Positions 1-8,346 of a stretch of 64,000 bases of DNA are shown here, piece by piece (position 1 is the first letter of the stretch; each line of letters begins with the position of its first letter). The position numbers were made by a program, and so were the translations under genes. The notes under the pieces are model-generated. The model was not told the origin of the DNA, made no database searches, and saw nothing but the letters and a program-made list of their open reading frames with translations. Origin of the DNA: Ignavibacteriales bacterium (GTDB taxonomy: Bacteria; Bacteroidota; Ignavibacteria; Ignavibacteriales; Ignavibacteriaceae); NCBI GenBank assembly GCA_003538625.1, contig DPRR01000007.1, positions 248,001-312,000 on the forward strand, given 5' to 3'.

Positions 1-1008
1 GCAGCGGCAGGCATTAAAATTCCAATGATTTCCGGCAGGGGATTGGGGCATTCAGGTGGAACGCTTGATAAGCTTGAAGCAATTCCTGGATTCAGAACAA
101 ATCTTTCGTTGCTAGAATATAAAAATGTACTTAAAAAAGTTGGCGCTGTCTTAATCGGACAGACAAAAGAAATTGCTCCAGCCGATAAACTTATTTATGC
201 CTTACGTGATGTAACTGCTACTGTTGAATCAATTCCTTTGATTACAGGAAGCATTATGAGTAAAAAACTTGCCGAAGGAATTGACGGGCTAGTGCTTGAT
301 GTTAAAACGGGTAATGGTGCCTTTATGCAAAGGACCGAAGATGCAATTGCACTTGCAGATTCGCTTATCCAGACAGCAAAAGCATTTAATAAAAAAGTAA
401 TCGGATTTGTTACTGATATGAATCAGCCTCTTGGTAATTATATTGGCAACTGGCTCGAGGTTCATGAATCAATTCAGGTTTTGCGCGATGGAAAGAAAAA
501 TGATTTAACTGAATTATCACTTATTCTTGCCGGAGCTATGATTTACCTCGGCAAAAAAACAAAATCACTTGATGAAGGAATTGAAACTGCAATAAAAATT
601 TTATCATCCGGAAAAGCATTTGATAAATTTATTGAGATTGTAAAAGCACAGGGCGGCAAAACTGATTTTATCTTGCATCCGGAAAAATATCCTGAATCAA
701 AATTTAAAGAAGTTATTAAATCAGGTTCTGCCGGATATTTATCCGAGGTAAACACTTACCAAATTGGGATGGCAGCAATTGAGCTTGGCGCAGGCAGAAA
801 AACAAAGGATGATAGGATTGATCCAAAAGCAGGAATAATTTTTAATTATAAAATTGGCGACACTATTAATAAAGGTGTTGTGCTTGCAGAATTATTCTCT
901 GATTCAAAAACAGGGATTGAAGCTGCCAAGAAAAGAATAGAATCTTCAATTAAAATTTCTAAAACAAAACCGAAAAAACTAAGGCTTATCAAGACAGTCA
1001 TTAATTAA
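1..1008 (+). CDS. deoA: Pyrimidine-nucleoside (thymidine) phosphorylase, 5'-truncated by window edge
   Basis: Catalyses phosphorolysis of thymidine/uridine to base and (deoxy)ribose-1-phosphate in nucleoside salvage. Frame 1 is open from the first base and about 335 residues are visible. The family is about 430 residues, so roughly the first 100 are missing. Visible family features are 'ISGRGLGHSGGTLDKLE', 'SIMSKKLAEGIDGLVLDVK' followed by TGNGAFM, and the C-terminal barrel-like domain with 'GAGRKTKDD'. The internal ATG at base 25 is inside the conserved core and is not the true start. A prohibitin-like gene follows on the same strand after 117 bp. Thymidine versus broad pyrimidine specificity cannot be settled from this fragment. 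Confidence 0.93.
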   Translation, partial: AAAGIKIPMISGRGLGHSGGTLDKLEAIPGFRTNLSLLEYKNVLKKVGAVLIGQTKEIAPADKLIYALRDVTATVESIPLITGSIMSKKLAEGIDGLVLDVKTGNGAFMQRTEDAIALADSLIQTAKAFNKKVIGFVTDMNQPLGNYIGNWLEVHESIQVLRDGKKNDLTELSLILAGAMIYLGKKTKSLDEGIETAIKILSSGKAFDKFIEIVKAQGGKTDFILHPEKYPESKFKEVIKSGSAGYLSEVNTYQIGMAAIELGAGRKTKDDRIDPKAGIIFNYKIGDTINKGVVLAELFSDSKTGIEAAKKRIESSIKISKTKPKKLRLIKTVIN

Positions 1009-1125
1009 ATTATTTCAAAGCAGAAAGGATCTTTGAAAAATGTTTCACCTTCTCTGACCTTTCAATTCATCACTCTCAATGGTATATTTTATTAATTGAA
1101 TATCTAATCTTTAGGAGAATATGTA

Positions 1126-2004
1126 ATGCTATTTATTATTTCGTTAGCAGCGGCAATAGTCGCTTTTCTAGTTTATAAAAATTCAAAAAAATACAATATA
1201 AAATCGCAAGCAACTTTTTCATTAATAGGAATGGTAATTGCGCTTCTTATTGCTTTATCACAATTTTTTACTGTAATTCCTGCTGGCTATGCAGGGGTTA
1301 TTGATATGTTTGGAAATGTAAGTGATAACACACTTAAACCCGGTGTAAATTTAGTAAATCCGATTGCAAATGTTGTAAAGTTTGATACCCGTAAACAGGA
1401 ATTAAAAGAAGTTATGAATGTGCCTTCAAAGGAAGGGCTAAGCATTGAGCTTGAACTGAGCTTAATTTTTCGTTTAAGTATGGATAAGGTAAATGAAATT
1501 TATAAAACTGCCGGGGATTATGAAGAGTATCTACAGAAAATTGTGACTCCCAATTTCAGATCTGTTGTTCGCGGTGTTACTACAAAGTATGAAGCAAAAG
1601 CACTCTATACAGCCGAACGGGAAAAACTTGAAACAGAAATAAAATCAAAACTATCTGCTGTTCCTGAAATGAAAGAAGCAATTGTACTTTCTGCACCGCT
1701 GAGACAGATAACTTTGCCAACAGGATTAAAAAATGCGATTGAGGATAAATTAAAAGCTGAACAGGAAAGTCAAAGAATGGAATTTATTCTGACCCGCGAG
1801 AAGCAGGAAGCTGAAAGAAAACGGATTGAAGCACAGGGAATTGCTGATTTTCAGGAGATTGTTTCTAAGGGAATTAGTGAACAATTGCTGAAGTGGAAAG
1901 GAATTGAGGCTACAGAAAAGCTGGCAAATTCACCAAATTCAAAGATTGTGGTCATTGGTTCCGGTAAGGATGGTCTGCCAATTATACTGGGTAATGATAA
2001 ATAG
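1126..2004 (+). CDS. Prohibitin / SPFH (Band 7) family membrane protein
   Basis: 292 residues. Two hydrophobic N-terminal segments (about 1-17 and 30-52) are followed by an SPFH/Band 7 domain (about 50-220) with 'IPAGYAGVIDMFGNVS' and the family's typical 'LKPGVNLVNPIANV'. A charged helical C-terminal region (about 215-255, rich in E, K, R, Q) is typical of prohibitin oligomerisation segments. It probably forms membrane-anchored rings that scaffold proteases or other membrane proteins. That is family knowledge and no partner is visible here. The start has a good 'TAGGAGAA' ribosome site 7-10 bases upstream. It stands upstream of the heme cluster, and a 12-bp palindrome begins at its stop codon. 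Confidence 0.85.
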   Translation: MLFIISLAAAIVAFLVYKNSKKYNIKSQATFSLIGMVIALLIALSQFFTVIPAGYAGVIDMFGNVSDNTLKPGVNLVNPIANVVKFDTRKQELKEVMNVPSKEGLSIELELSLIFRLSMDKVNEIYKTAGDYEEYLQKIVTPNFRSVVRGVTTKYEAKALYTAEREKLETEIKSKLSAVPEMKEAIVLSAPLRQITLPTGLKNAIEDKLKAEQESQRMEFILTREKQEAERKRIEAQGIADFQEIVSKGISEQLLKWKGIEATEKLANSPNSKIVVIGSGKDGLPIILGNDK

Positions 2005-2015
2005 ACCAATTGGTC
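2004..2015. promoter_or_regulatory. 12-bp perfect palindrome upstream of the heme cluster (candidate operator)
   Basis: GACCAATTGGTC is a perfect palindrome overlapping the last base of the prohibitin-like gene and ending 68 bp before the first heme-cluster start. Its GACC/GGTC half-sites resemble those of several TetR-family operators. The cluster encodes a TetR domain fused to HemD, so autoregulation is a reasonable inference. A 12-bp palindrome is expected several times by chance in 64 kb, so confidence is limited. Confidence 0.35.
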
Positions 2016-2016
2016 A

Positions 2017-2047
2017 TTTGTTATTATTATTTGTTTATTTATTTTTG
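2017..2047 (+). promoter_or_regulatory. Possible Bacteroidota-type promoter for the heme cluster
   Basis: TTTG at 2017-2020 and TATTTTTG (matches TAnnTTTG) at 2040-2047 are separated by 19 bases, the spacing of the Bacteroidota -33/-7 consensus. It immediately follows the GACCAATTGGTC palindrome. The region is T-rich, so the match may be fortuitous. It is also not known whether this organism's primary sigma factor uses that consensus. Confidence 0.3.
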
Positions 2048-2083
2048 AACTCATAAGTCAAATAATTAGATGAAATAGAAAAT

Positions 2084-2908
2084 ATGCTTCCATCGATACA
2101 CACAATTAATCTATTGCTGCCATTTTTTTATATATCAACTTTTGCAATTTATTTTTACGATTTTCAGCAAGGCGGAAAAAAATTTGAAAACTCTAAGAGA
2201 GTTTTTCTTTTCCTTACACTGATAATGCATTTCCTTTATCTGTTTTTAAGAACAATTGAATTTAATCATCCTCCAATAACAAATGTGTTTGAAATATTTA
2301 CAGTACTTGCCTTCTCAATTAGTTTTTCATATTTCATTTTAGAGTTAGTTACTGATATCCGGGGAACCGGTCCGTTTATTATTATCATCTCAATAATCTT
2401 CCAGATCATTTCCACTATGTTTATACAGGATCTTTCTGCAGTAAAAGAAGTTTTAAGAAGCAATCTGCTTGGCATACATGTAATAAGCGCGCTTGTTGGT
2501 TACTCGGGTATTACAATCTCCGCAGTATATGGCGTTTTATATCTGATATTATATAACGAAATAAAACTAAATAAGTTCGGTCTGATATTTAATCGATTAC
2601 CAAGTTTAGAGATTTTGGAGAGACTTAGTTTTATTGCAGCGATTATCGGATTTGTTTTTTTAACAGTAACAATAATCATTGGCATTATCTGGCTTCCGCA
2701 GGCATTTCCAAACATTACATTTCTTGATCCAAAGCTTATTGGAACATTTGTAGTCTGGTTTTTATATGGCATTGGTCTGATAAATAAATTTATGGGCAAA
2801 TGGCGCGGCAAAAAATTAATCATTTTATCCATTATCGGTTTCTTATTGGCAATTTTATCAACTATGCTAACAAATTTTTTGGCTAAAAGTTTTCACTCTT
2901 TTTATTAG
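2084..2908 (+). CDS. CcsA/HemX-like cytochrome c assembly family membrane protein
   Basis: 274 residues with about eight hydrophobic membrane segments spread over the whole length. The gene ends 3 bp before the hemA start, the arrangement seen for hemX-hemA in many bacteria. HemX-type proteins influence HemA level in Bacillus, while CcsA proteins deliver heme for cytochrome c maturation. The tryptophan-rich WxWDPKE motif expected of functional CcsA is degenerate. The equivalent place reads 'FLDPKLIGTFVVW', keeping only the DPK core. This favours a HemX-like or divergent heme-related role. It is the probable first gene of the heme operon. Confidence 0.75.
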   Translation: MLPSIHTINLLLPFFYISTFAIYFYDFQQGGKKFENSKRVFLFLTLIMHFLYLFLRTIEFNHPPITNVFEIFTVLAFSISFSYFILELVTDIRGTGPFIIIISIIFQIISTMFIQDLSAVKEVLRSNLLGIHVISALVGYSGITISAVYGVLYLILYNEIKLNKFGLIFNRLPSLEILERLSFIAAIIGFVFLTVTIIIGIIWLPQAFPNITFLDPKLIGTFVVWFLYGIGLINKFMGKWRGKKLIILSIIGFLLAILSTMLTNFLAKSFHSFY

Positions 2909-2911
2909 ATT

Positions 2912-4192
2912 ATGAATCTCCTTGGAATATCAATAAATCATCGCACAGCACCTGTTGAACTTAGAGAAGCACTTCACTTGAGTGAGGATGAAGTTCGTAA
3001 GTTTATTCAGCAAACAAAAGAAAGTGATTTTGCAGAAGGAATAATAATATCCACCTGCAACAGAACAGAGATTTATGCTATTCCTAAAAGCGACAGAACC
3101 AGTTTGAATGACTTACAGGAATTGATTAAAAAATATAAATCAAACTTTGAAGTTAAAGATGAAAATTTTCAGCAGTTTGTTTCGAGAGAAACAATTGAAC
3201 ATCTTTTCCGTGTAGCCTGTGGTATAGATTCTTTACTAATCGGTGATAATCAGATTTTCAAACAAGTAAAAGATTCCTTTGTTATTTCAGAAGAAATGGG
3301 ATTCGCCGGGGTTTTAATTCGCCGCGTAATGGATACGGCAACACGCGTTGGAAAGCGGGCAATAAGTGAAACGGCAATTAGCGAAGGCGCTGTTACAGTC
3401 AGTTACGCTGCTGTTCAGCTTATTGAAAAGATATTTTCTAATCTTCAGAAAAAGTCCGCTTTAATAATTGGCACAGGTGAAACGGGAGAGATTGCTGCAA
3501 AGCATTTACGGGATAGAGGAATCGGAAGACTTGCTTTAACAAATCGAACTTTTGATAAAGCCGAAAAACTTGCTGCCGAATTAAACACCGCTGTTTTTCC
3601 TTTCTCCAACTTCAAGGAACATCTTTATAAGTTTGATATTGTTGTCAGTGCAACCAGTGCAGAGGGTTTGATTCTGACAAAAAAAGAAATTGAAGATGTG
3701 ATGAAGAAGCGAAACTACGCATCAATGGTGCTGATGGATATTGCTATTCCACGCGATATTGATCCGGAATCTAAAAAAATAGATTATGTTTTTTACCACG
3801 ATATTGATTCATTGAATATCATTGTTGACCAGAACCTTTCCAAAAGAAAAAATGAAATACCAAAAGTTGAAAAAATTATCGAGGAAGAACTTGATAGTTT
3901 TTTTGAATGGTACAATTCCTTAGAAGCAGCACCAACAATAAAAACGCTGCGCGATTATTTTGAAAGTGTTCGTGCTGAAGAAGTTGAAAAGAATATCAAT
4001 AAATTTTCTGAAGATGATAAAGAAAAATTAGAGATTATAACTAAGCGAATAATAAATAAAATTCTCCATCATCCAACAATTGAATTAAGAAAAATTTCTG
4101 AATCAGATTTGCGGGCAGAAGATACGGCTGCTAAGATTTCTGTGATTAGAGATTTGTTTGGGCTAAATTCAAAAAGTAAAGAAGATAAATAA
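2912..4192 (+). CDS. hemA: Glutamyl-tRNA reductase
   Basis: 426 residues, the normal family length. It reduces glutamyl-tRNA(Glu) to glutamate-1-semialdehyde, the first committed step of C5-pathway tetrapyrrole synthesis. 'GISINHRTAPVELRE' is at residues 5-19, the catalytic cysteine is C49 in 'STCNRTE', and the NADPH-binding domain begins at 'SALIIGTGETGEIAAKHL' (about 181). A helical dimerisation domain is C-terminal. Only 3 bp separate it from the hemX-like gene upstream, so co-transcription is likely. hemL and hemB, needed for the next steps, are not in this window. Confidence 0.97.
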   Translation: MNLLGISINHRTAPVELREALHLSEDEVRKFIQQTKESDFAEGIIISTCNRTEIYAIPKSDRTSLNDLQELIKKYKSNFEVKDENFQQFVSRETIEHLFRVACGIDSLLIGDNQIFKQVKDSFVISEEMGFAGVLIRRVMDTATRVGKRAISETAISEGAVTVSYAAVQLIEKIFSNLQKKSALIIGTGETGEIAAKHLRDRGIGRLALTNRTFDKAEKLAAELNTAVFPFSNFKEHLYKFDIVVSATSAEGLILTKKEIEDVMKKRNYASMVLMDIAIPRDIDPESKKIDYVFYHDIDSLNIIVDQNLSKRKNEIPKVEKIIEEELDSFFEWYNSLEAAPTIKTLRDYFESVRAEEVEKNINKFSEDDKEKLEIITKRIINKILHHPTIELRKISESDLRAEDTAAKISVIRDLFGLNSKSKEDK

Positions 4193-4200
4193 AATTCAAA

Positions 4201-4269
4201 TGTCAGCCTGAGCTTGTCGAAGGCGAAATAATAAGTTGAAAGTCACACTTCGACAGGCTCAGTGTGACA
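4201..4269. repeat. Dispersed palindromic repeat between hemA and hemC
   Basis: Two 22-base arms, 4201-4222 and 4248-4269, are inverted copies that differ at about three positions (TGTCA..CTGAGC.TGTCGAAG). They flank a 25-base spacer. The same kind of element occurs at 54148-54218. In-frame translation of this repeat creates a false N-terminal extension on hemC. Confidence 0.8.
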
Positions 4270-4289
4270 AAGGTTTTAAGGAAAAGTAT

Positions 4290-5231
4290 TTGAAACAAAA
4301 AATAATAATCGGATCACGCGGAAGTGAGCTTGCATTATGGCAGGCAAATTTCATTAAAAGAGAGATCGAAAAGAAAAATAAAACTGTACGTGTTGAAATC
4401 AATATCATCAGAACCAAAGGAGATAAAATTCTTGATGTTGCTCTTTCAAAAATCGGAGATAAATCTCTTTTTACCAAAGAACTTGAAGTAGAGCTGTTAG
4501 CAAAAAGAATAGATCTGGCAGTTCACAGTTTAAAAGATCTACAGACTCAAATACCAGCAGGCTTAAAATTAGCGGTTGTTACAAAGCGTCACGAAGTTGA
4601 AGATGTTTTGATCGCCAGAAAAAAAGGAATGACTATCAAATCATTACCTGAATCTGCGGTTGTTGCCACAGGTTCGCTTAGAAGAAAGTCGCAATTACTT
4701 CATATCCGCCCGGATATTACAATTATGGATTTACGCGGCAACGTGCCTTCCCGCATTCAGAAATTTTTAGAATCAGATTGGGATGCTATCATTCTTGCAC
4801 GTGCAGGAGTTGAAAGATTAAAACTTAAAAAATATATCTCATCGTTCATACCCAAAGAAGATATTCTTCCTGCAGTTGGACAAGGCGCATTGGGAATAGA
4901 GATACACGAGGATAATAAAGTTGTTGAAGAAATACTTCAGTCTCTTCATCACGATGAAACTTATAAATCTGTAATTGCCGAACGAGCTTTGCTTCGTGCA
5001 TTAGAAGGCGGTTGCCAGGTTCCAATCGGGGCTTATGCGGAAGTAAAATCCAGCGGACTTTATCTTGATGCTGTAGTTGGATCTTTGGATGGATCAGTTA
5101 CTTACAGAAAAAAATTGCGTGGTAGTAAGAACGATCCCGAAAAACTGGGAAAAACCCTTGCGAAAGATTTATTAAAAGCCGGGGCAAAAGAAATATTGAA
5201 AGAAGTCTATCAAACAGCGAGAGCAAAATGA
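4290..5231 (+). CDS. hemC: Hydroxymethylbilane synthase (porphobilinogen deaminase)
   Basis: Polymerises four porphobilinogens into hydroxymethylbilane using a dipyrromethane cofactor. I start it at TTG 4290, giving 'LKQKIIIGSRGSELALWQ', 313 residues, with 'AAGGAAAAG' just upstream. An in-frame ATG at 4236 would add 18 residues encoded mostly by a palindromic repeat. Motifs are 'GSRGSELALWQ', 'AVHSLKDLQTQIP', 'ATGSLRRKSQL' and 'LRGNVPSRIQK'. The cofactor-carrying cysteine is in 'LEGGCQVPIGA' (C242 from the TTG). It overlaps the downstream lipoprotein start by 4 bp, so translation is probably coupled. Confidence 0.95.
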   Translation: MKQKIIIGSRGSELALWQANFIKREIEKKNKTVRVEINIIRTKGDKILDVALSKIGDKSLFTKELEVELLAKRIDLAVHSLKDLQTQIPAGLKLAVVTKRHEVEDVLIARKKGMTIKSLPESAVVATGSLRRKSQLLHIRPDITIMDLRGNVPSRIQKFLESDWDAIILARAGVERLKLKKYISSFIPKEDILPAVGQGALGIEIHEDNKVVEEILQSLHHDETYKSVIAERALLRALEGGCQVPIGAYAEVKSSGLYLDAVVGSLDGSVTYRKKLRGSKNDPEKLGKTLAKDLLKAGAKEILKEVYQTARAK

Positions 5232-5851
5232 AATTAAGACCTTTCTTCATATTTCAATTTATTCAGATTGTTGTAATACTTGTTTTATTTTCGGTTTTAT
5301 TTAACGGATGTCATTCTTCTACCTGCAGTCAGAAAGACGAGCCACAGATTCCTGCAGATGTATTAAAAAAAGCCAATCAATTTATTATCTCAAAAACAGG
5401 AGATGATTTTTTTAAGAAATATATCACTGCAGATCTTTTACTATCAAAACATATTGAGCCAGATTATTTAATGATATACAAATTTAATATGCCTGAAAAA
5501 CCTTATGTTGATGAAACAATAAGGTTTACAGTTGATAGCGTTGGAAATGTTCTAAAGCAGTTTGAAGTAGTTGGAATTCCTGATTGTAATGCAGATCCGG
5601 TTAATTGCGATTTTGTTGTTGATGAGAAAATTGCAAGACAAATCGCATCGGAAAATGGTTTGTCCATGGGCATTGCTGAATGGAAAGTTGATTTTATCTG
5701 GGATACGAAATACAATAAATATGTTTGGAGTTTGATGAGCACTTTAAAGGAAAGCAAAGGAGATTTTGGCTATCGTGCTGATGGAGAAAAAATCATTATC
5801 GATCCCAACAATGCTGTAGTGCTTAATAAAGACAGCTGGAGAATAAATTAA
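5228..5851 (+). CDS. Predicted lipoprotein inside the heme operon (unknown function)
   Basis: 207 residues. A hydrophobic signal segment (about 6-27) ends in a lipobox-like 'LFNGC' with C28 as the likely lipidated residue. The mature part contains several cysteines (C33, and a pair in 'IPDCNADPVNC'). Its alternating beta-rich C-terminal half loosely recalls PepSY-like folds. The start overlaps the end of hemC by 4 bp (ATGA), and the TetR-hemD gene begins 4 bp after the stop, so it is embedded in the operon. I recognise no family with confidence. Its location suggests a link to heme or envelope redox metabolism, but that is inference only. Confidence 0.75.
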   Translation: MKLRPFFIFQFIQIVVILVLFSVLFNGCHSSTCSQKDEPQIPADVLKKANQFIISKTGDDFFKKYITADLLLSKHIEPDYLMIYKFNMPEKPYVDETIRFTVDSVGNVLKQFEVVGIPDCNADPVNCDFVVDEKIARQIASENGLSMGIAEWKVDFIWDTKYNKYVWSLMSTLKESKGDFGYRADGEKIIIDPNNAVVLNKDSWRIN

Positions 5852-5855
5852 TCAG

Positions 5856-7259
5856 ATGATCCTGAAAGAAGAAAAAATAAAGCGCAAAGAAAAAAAACGC
5901 GAGCTAATGCTTGAAGTTGCTGCTGAGCTATTTTCAAAGAAAAATTACCACGAAGTAATGATGGATGATGTTGCAAGGTTAACAGATGTTGCAAAAGGGA
6001 CTGTTTATAATCATTTCGCTTCCAAAGAAGAGCTTTATTTTACAATAATGAGTTCAAAGCTGGAAAAGCTAAACACGTCGTTAAAAAATAAAATAGCATC
6101 AGAGATAAGTATTATTGATTCATTGCACACCTATGTCATTCAGCTTTATATGTTTATGATGAAATATCAAAATTTCTTTTTGATTTATCAAAAAGAATAT
6201 TTGAATGCTCAGAATGAGTTTTGTGATGAATTACGCACAATGAGCGAAGAATTAAAATCTATTTTAAGCGATATAATTTATAAGGGCAAGCGCGATAATC
6301 AGTTCCGCAGTATTGATGAAAGCTTTGCTGTAAAGCTTGTGCTCGGTAGTATTTTCGGAGCTGTTCAAAGAGGAATAGAAAACAAATACTCCGGTGAAAA
6401 ATTAACTGAAGAGCGGGAAAAACTTTTTGATTTCGTATTGCACGGATTGTATTCCGGATTTAGAAACAGCAAAGTACGACCATTAAAAAATAAAACAATT
6501 GTACTTACAAGAACTATCGAGCAATCAAAAGAATCTGCAGCCATATTTAGTGAGCTTGGCGCCGATGTAATCGTTTTTCCAACACTGGAAATTACTCCGC
6601 CAAACAATTGGGATAAATTTGATGAAGTAATATTATCAAATCAAAAAATAGATTTTATTGTTTTTACTTCCGCTCACGCAGTAACTATGTTTATCAAGCG
6701 AAGTAATGAATTAAATAGAACTGCCGACTTCAGTAAAATAAAAATTGTTGCTGTTGGTAATAAAACAAAATCCGTATGTGAGGAATTTCAGATTAAAGTT
6801 GATATTGTACCAAAGAAGTTTAGCGGTGAAGGTGTTGTAGAAGAGTTGTCTAAATTTGATTTGAAAAACAAACTTATTTTTATACCCCGTTCTGCAATTG
6901 GCAGGGAGGGATTGCCTAATGGTTTGGAAGAACTTGGAGCTAAAATTATTGCGGTACCTGTTTATAATGTCTCACTTCCATCAAAGGAAACAATTCAGGA
7001 AAGCGTTGAACATCTTAACTCGGGTAAACCCGATGTGTTTATTTTTACAAGTCCTTCTACTTTTGAAAATTTTTTAATTATAATGAATATCAATAATCCT
7101 GTTTCGTTTTTTAAAAACTATGACGTTGCTGCAATCGGTCCAACAACAAAAACCGCAATAGAAAACAGTAAAGTTAAAGTAAGTATTATGCCGGAAGAAT
7201 ATACTATTAAAGGTCTGGCTAACAAGATGATTGAATTTTATAACAAACCAGACAAATAG
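5856..7259 (+). CDS. hemD: TetR-family regulator fused to uroporphyrinogen-III synthase (HemD)
   Basis: 467 residues, about twice a normal HemD. Residues 15-61 form a TetR_N helix-turn-helix ('MMDDVARLTDVAKGTVYNHF', then 'ASKEELYF'), and about 80-200 look like the all-helical TetR ligand/dimer domain. From about 211 ('KNKTIVLTRTIEQSKESA') to the end is a HemD domain with 'FTSAHAVTMFIKR' and 'VFIFTSPSTFENF'. HemD closes hydroxymethylbilane to uroporphyrinogen III. There is no stop or frame change across the junction, which is a short basic linker ('GFRNSKVRPLKNK'). The gene lies between hemC and hemE, separated by 4 bp from the lipoprotein and 11 bp from hemE. The fusion suggests a sensor/regulator tied to pathway flux. 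Internal initiation producing free HemD is also possible. Confidence 0.88.
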   Translation: MILKEEKIKRKEKKRELMLEVAAELFSKKNYHEVMMDDVARLTDVAKGTVYNHFASKEELYFTIMSSKLEKLNTSLKNKIASEISIIDSLHTYVIQLYMFMMKYQNFFLIYQKEYLNAQNEFCDELRTMSEELKSILSDIIYKGKRDNQFRSIDESFAVKLVLGSIFGAVQRGIENKYSGEKLTEEREKLFDFVLHGLYSGFRNSKVRPLKNKTIVLTRTIEQSKESAAIFSELGADVIVFPTLEITPPNNWDKFDEVILSNQKIDFIVFTSAHAVTMFIKRSNELNRTADFSKIKIVAVGNKTKSVCEEFQIKVDIVPKKFSGEGVVEELSKFDLKNKLIFIPRSAIGREGLPNGLEELGAKIIAVPVYNVSLPSKETIQESVEHLNSGKPDVFIFTSPSTFENFLIIMNINNPVSFFKNYDVAAIGPTTKTAIENSKVKVSIMPEEYTIKGLANKMIEFYNKPDK

Positions 7260-7270
7260 CGGAGAATATA

Positions 7271-8341
7271 TTGAGTAAGTTAAAAAATGATTTGTTTCTT
7301 AGAGCTTGTAAAAGACAAGACGTAGAGAGAACCCCCATATGGATAATGCGGCAAGCAGGCAGATATTTACCCGAATACAGATCTGTTCGTGCTAAATCAG
7401 ATTTTCTGACAATGTGCAAAACTCCTGAACTAGCGGCTGAAGTAACTATTCAACCGGTGGATATTATTGGTGTTGATGCTGCAATACTTTTTTCTGATAT
7501 TCTTGTAATTCCCGAAGCAATGGGAATGCATCTTGAAATGAATGAAGGCAAAGGTCCAGTTTTTCCTAATCCGATTCGCTCTGCAGAAGATGTTTATAAT
7601 TTAAAAGATATTGATCCGACAAAAGAATTAAAATATGTTATTGATGCTGTTACTCTGACAAAAAAGAATCTGGATAATCGTGTTCCACTAATCGGATTCA
7701 GCGGTTCGCCATGGACACTTCTAACTTATATGGTTGAAGGAAAAGGCTCAAAGAATTTTTCTGAAGTAAAAAAACTTATCTACAATAATCCGGATTTAGC
7801 ACACGCTGTACTTGACAAGTTAGCAAATACAGTTGCTGATTATCTTTCCGCAAAGATTGAGGCAGGTTGTGATGCTGTTCAGATTTTTGATACCTGGGGC
7901 GGAATACTTTCACAAAAAGATTTTGAAGAGTTTTCACTACGATATGTAGAAAAGATAATTTCAAGAATAAAAAGAAAAGATGAACCAATAATTTTCTTTG
8001 CTAAAGGAGTTCATTTTAAACTTGATAAGTTAGCTGCAACAGGTGCTGATGTGCTTGGCTTGGATTGGACAATGGATCTTGGAAAGGTTAGGAAGGAAGT
8101 TGGTGATAAAGTTGCACTTCAGGGTAATCTTGATCCAACGGTTTTGTATGCTGATAAAAGCTATATTAAAAAAGAAGTAAAAAATGTATTAAATTCTTTT
8201 GGCAAAGGTAACGGGCATGTATTTAATCTTGGTCATGGTGTTTTGCCTGATATCGATCCGGAAAATGTTAAAGCACTTGTGCAATATGTAAAAGAAGAAA
8301 GCGTTTCTTTTCACCGCGGAGACGCAGAGGCGCAGGGATAA
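7271..8341 (+). CDS. hemE: Uroporphyrinogen decarboxylase
   Basis: 356 residues. Decarboxylates the four acetate side chains of uroporphyrinogen III to coproporphyrinogen III. It starts at TTG 7271 with 'GGAGAA' 4-9 bases upstream. Motifs are 'PIWIMRQAGRYLPEYR' near the N-terminus, 'GFSGSPWTLLTYM', 'DTWGGILS' and the C-terminal 'FNLGHGVLPDIDPENVKALV'. The last ten or so residues (after 'KEESVSF') are encoded by a G/C-rich dispersed repeat (about 8311-8340), so the natural C-terminus has probably been extended by repeat sequence. It is in the heme operon between hemD and hemN. Confidence 0.96.
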   Translation: MSKLKNDLFLRACKRQDVERTPIWIMRQAGRYLPEYRSVRAKSDFLTMCKTPELAAEVTIQPVDIIGVDAAILFSDILVIPEAMGMHLEMNEGKGPVFPNPIRSAEDVYNLKDIDPTKELKYVIDAVTLTKKNLDNRVPLIGFSGSPWTLLTYMVEGKGSKNFSEVKKLIYNNPDLAHAVLDKLANTVADYLSAKIEAGCDAVQIFDTWGGILSQKDFEEFSLRYVEKIISRIKRKDEPIIFFAKGVHFKLDKLAATGADVLGLDWTMDLGKVRKEVGDKVALQGNLDPTVLYADKSYIKKEVKNVLNSFGKGNGHVFNLGHGVLPDIDPENVKALVQYVKEESVSFHRGDAEAQG

Positions 8342-8346
8342 ATAAA

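Noticed and set aside
543..755. Long opposite-strand open frames over deoA and, similarly, many over the coiled-coil, mfd and mnmG genes
   Set aside because: They lie antisense to genes with clear conserved motifs, lack ribosome sites and give low-complexity products. They are shadows of A/T-rich coding sequence.
1014..1038. Hairpin after deoA (TTTCAAAG...CTTTGAAA) as a terminator
   Set aside because: No T-run follows and the loop is long; not strong enough to list.
4236..4289. Upstream ATG extending hemC by 18 residues
   Set aside because: The added residues are translated from a palindromic repeat arm; the TTG at 4290 has a good ribosome site and aligns with family N-termini.
5856..7259. 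Frameshift or sequencing error joining separate TetR and HemD genes
   Set aside because: The reading frame is unbroken with a plausible basic linker, no overlapping stop/start and no base-run at the junction. I keep it as a real fusion but note it should be verified.
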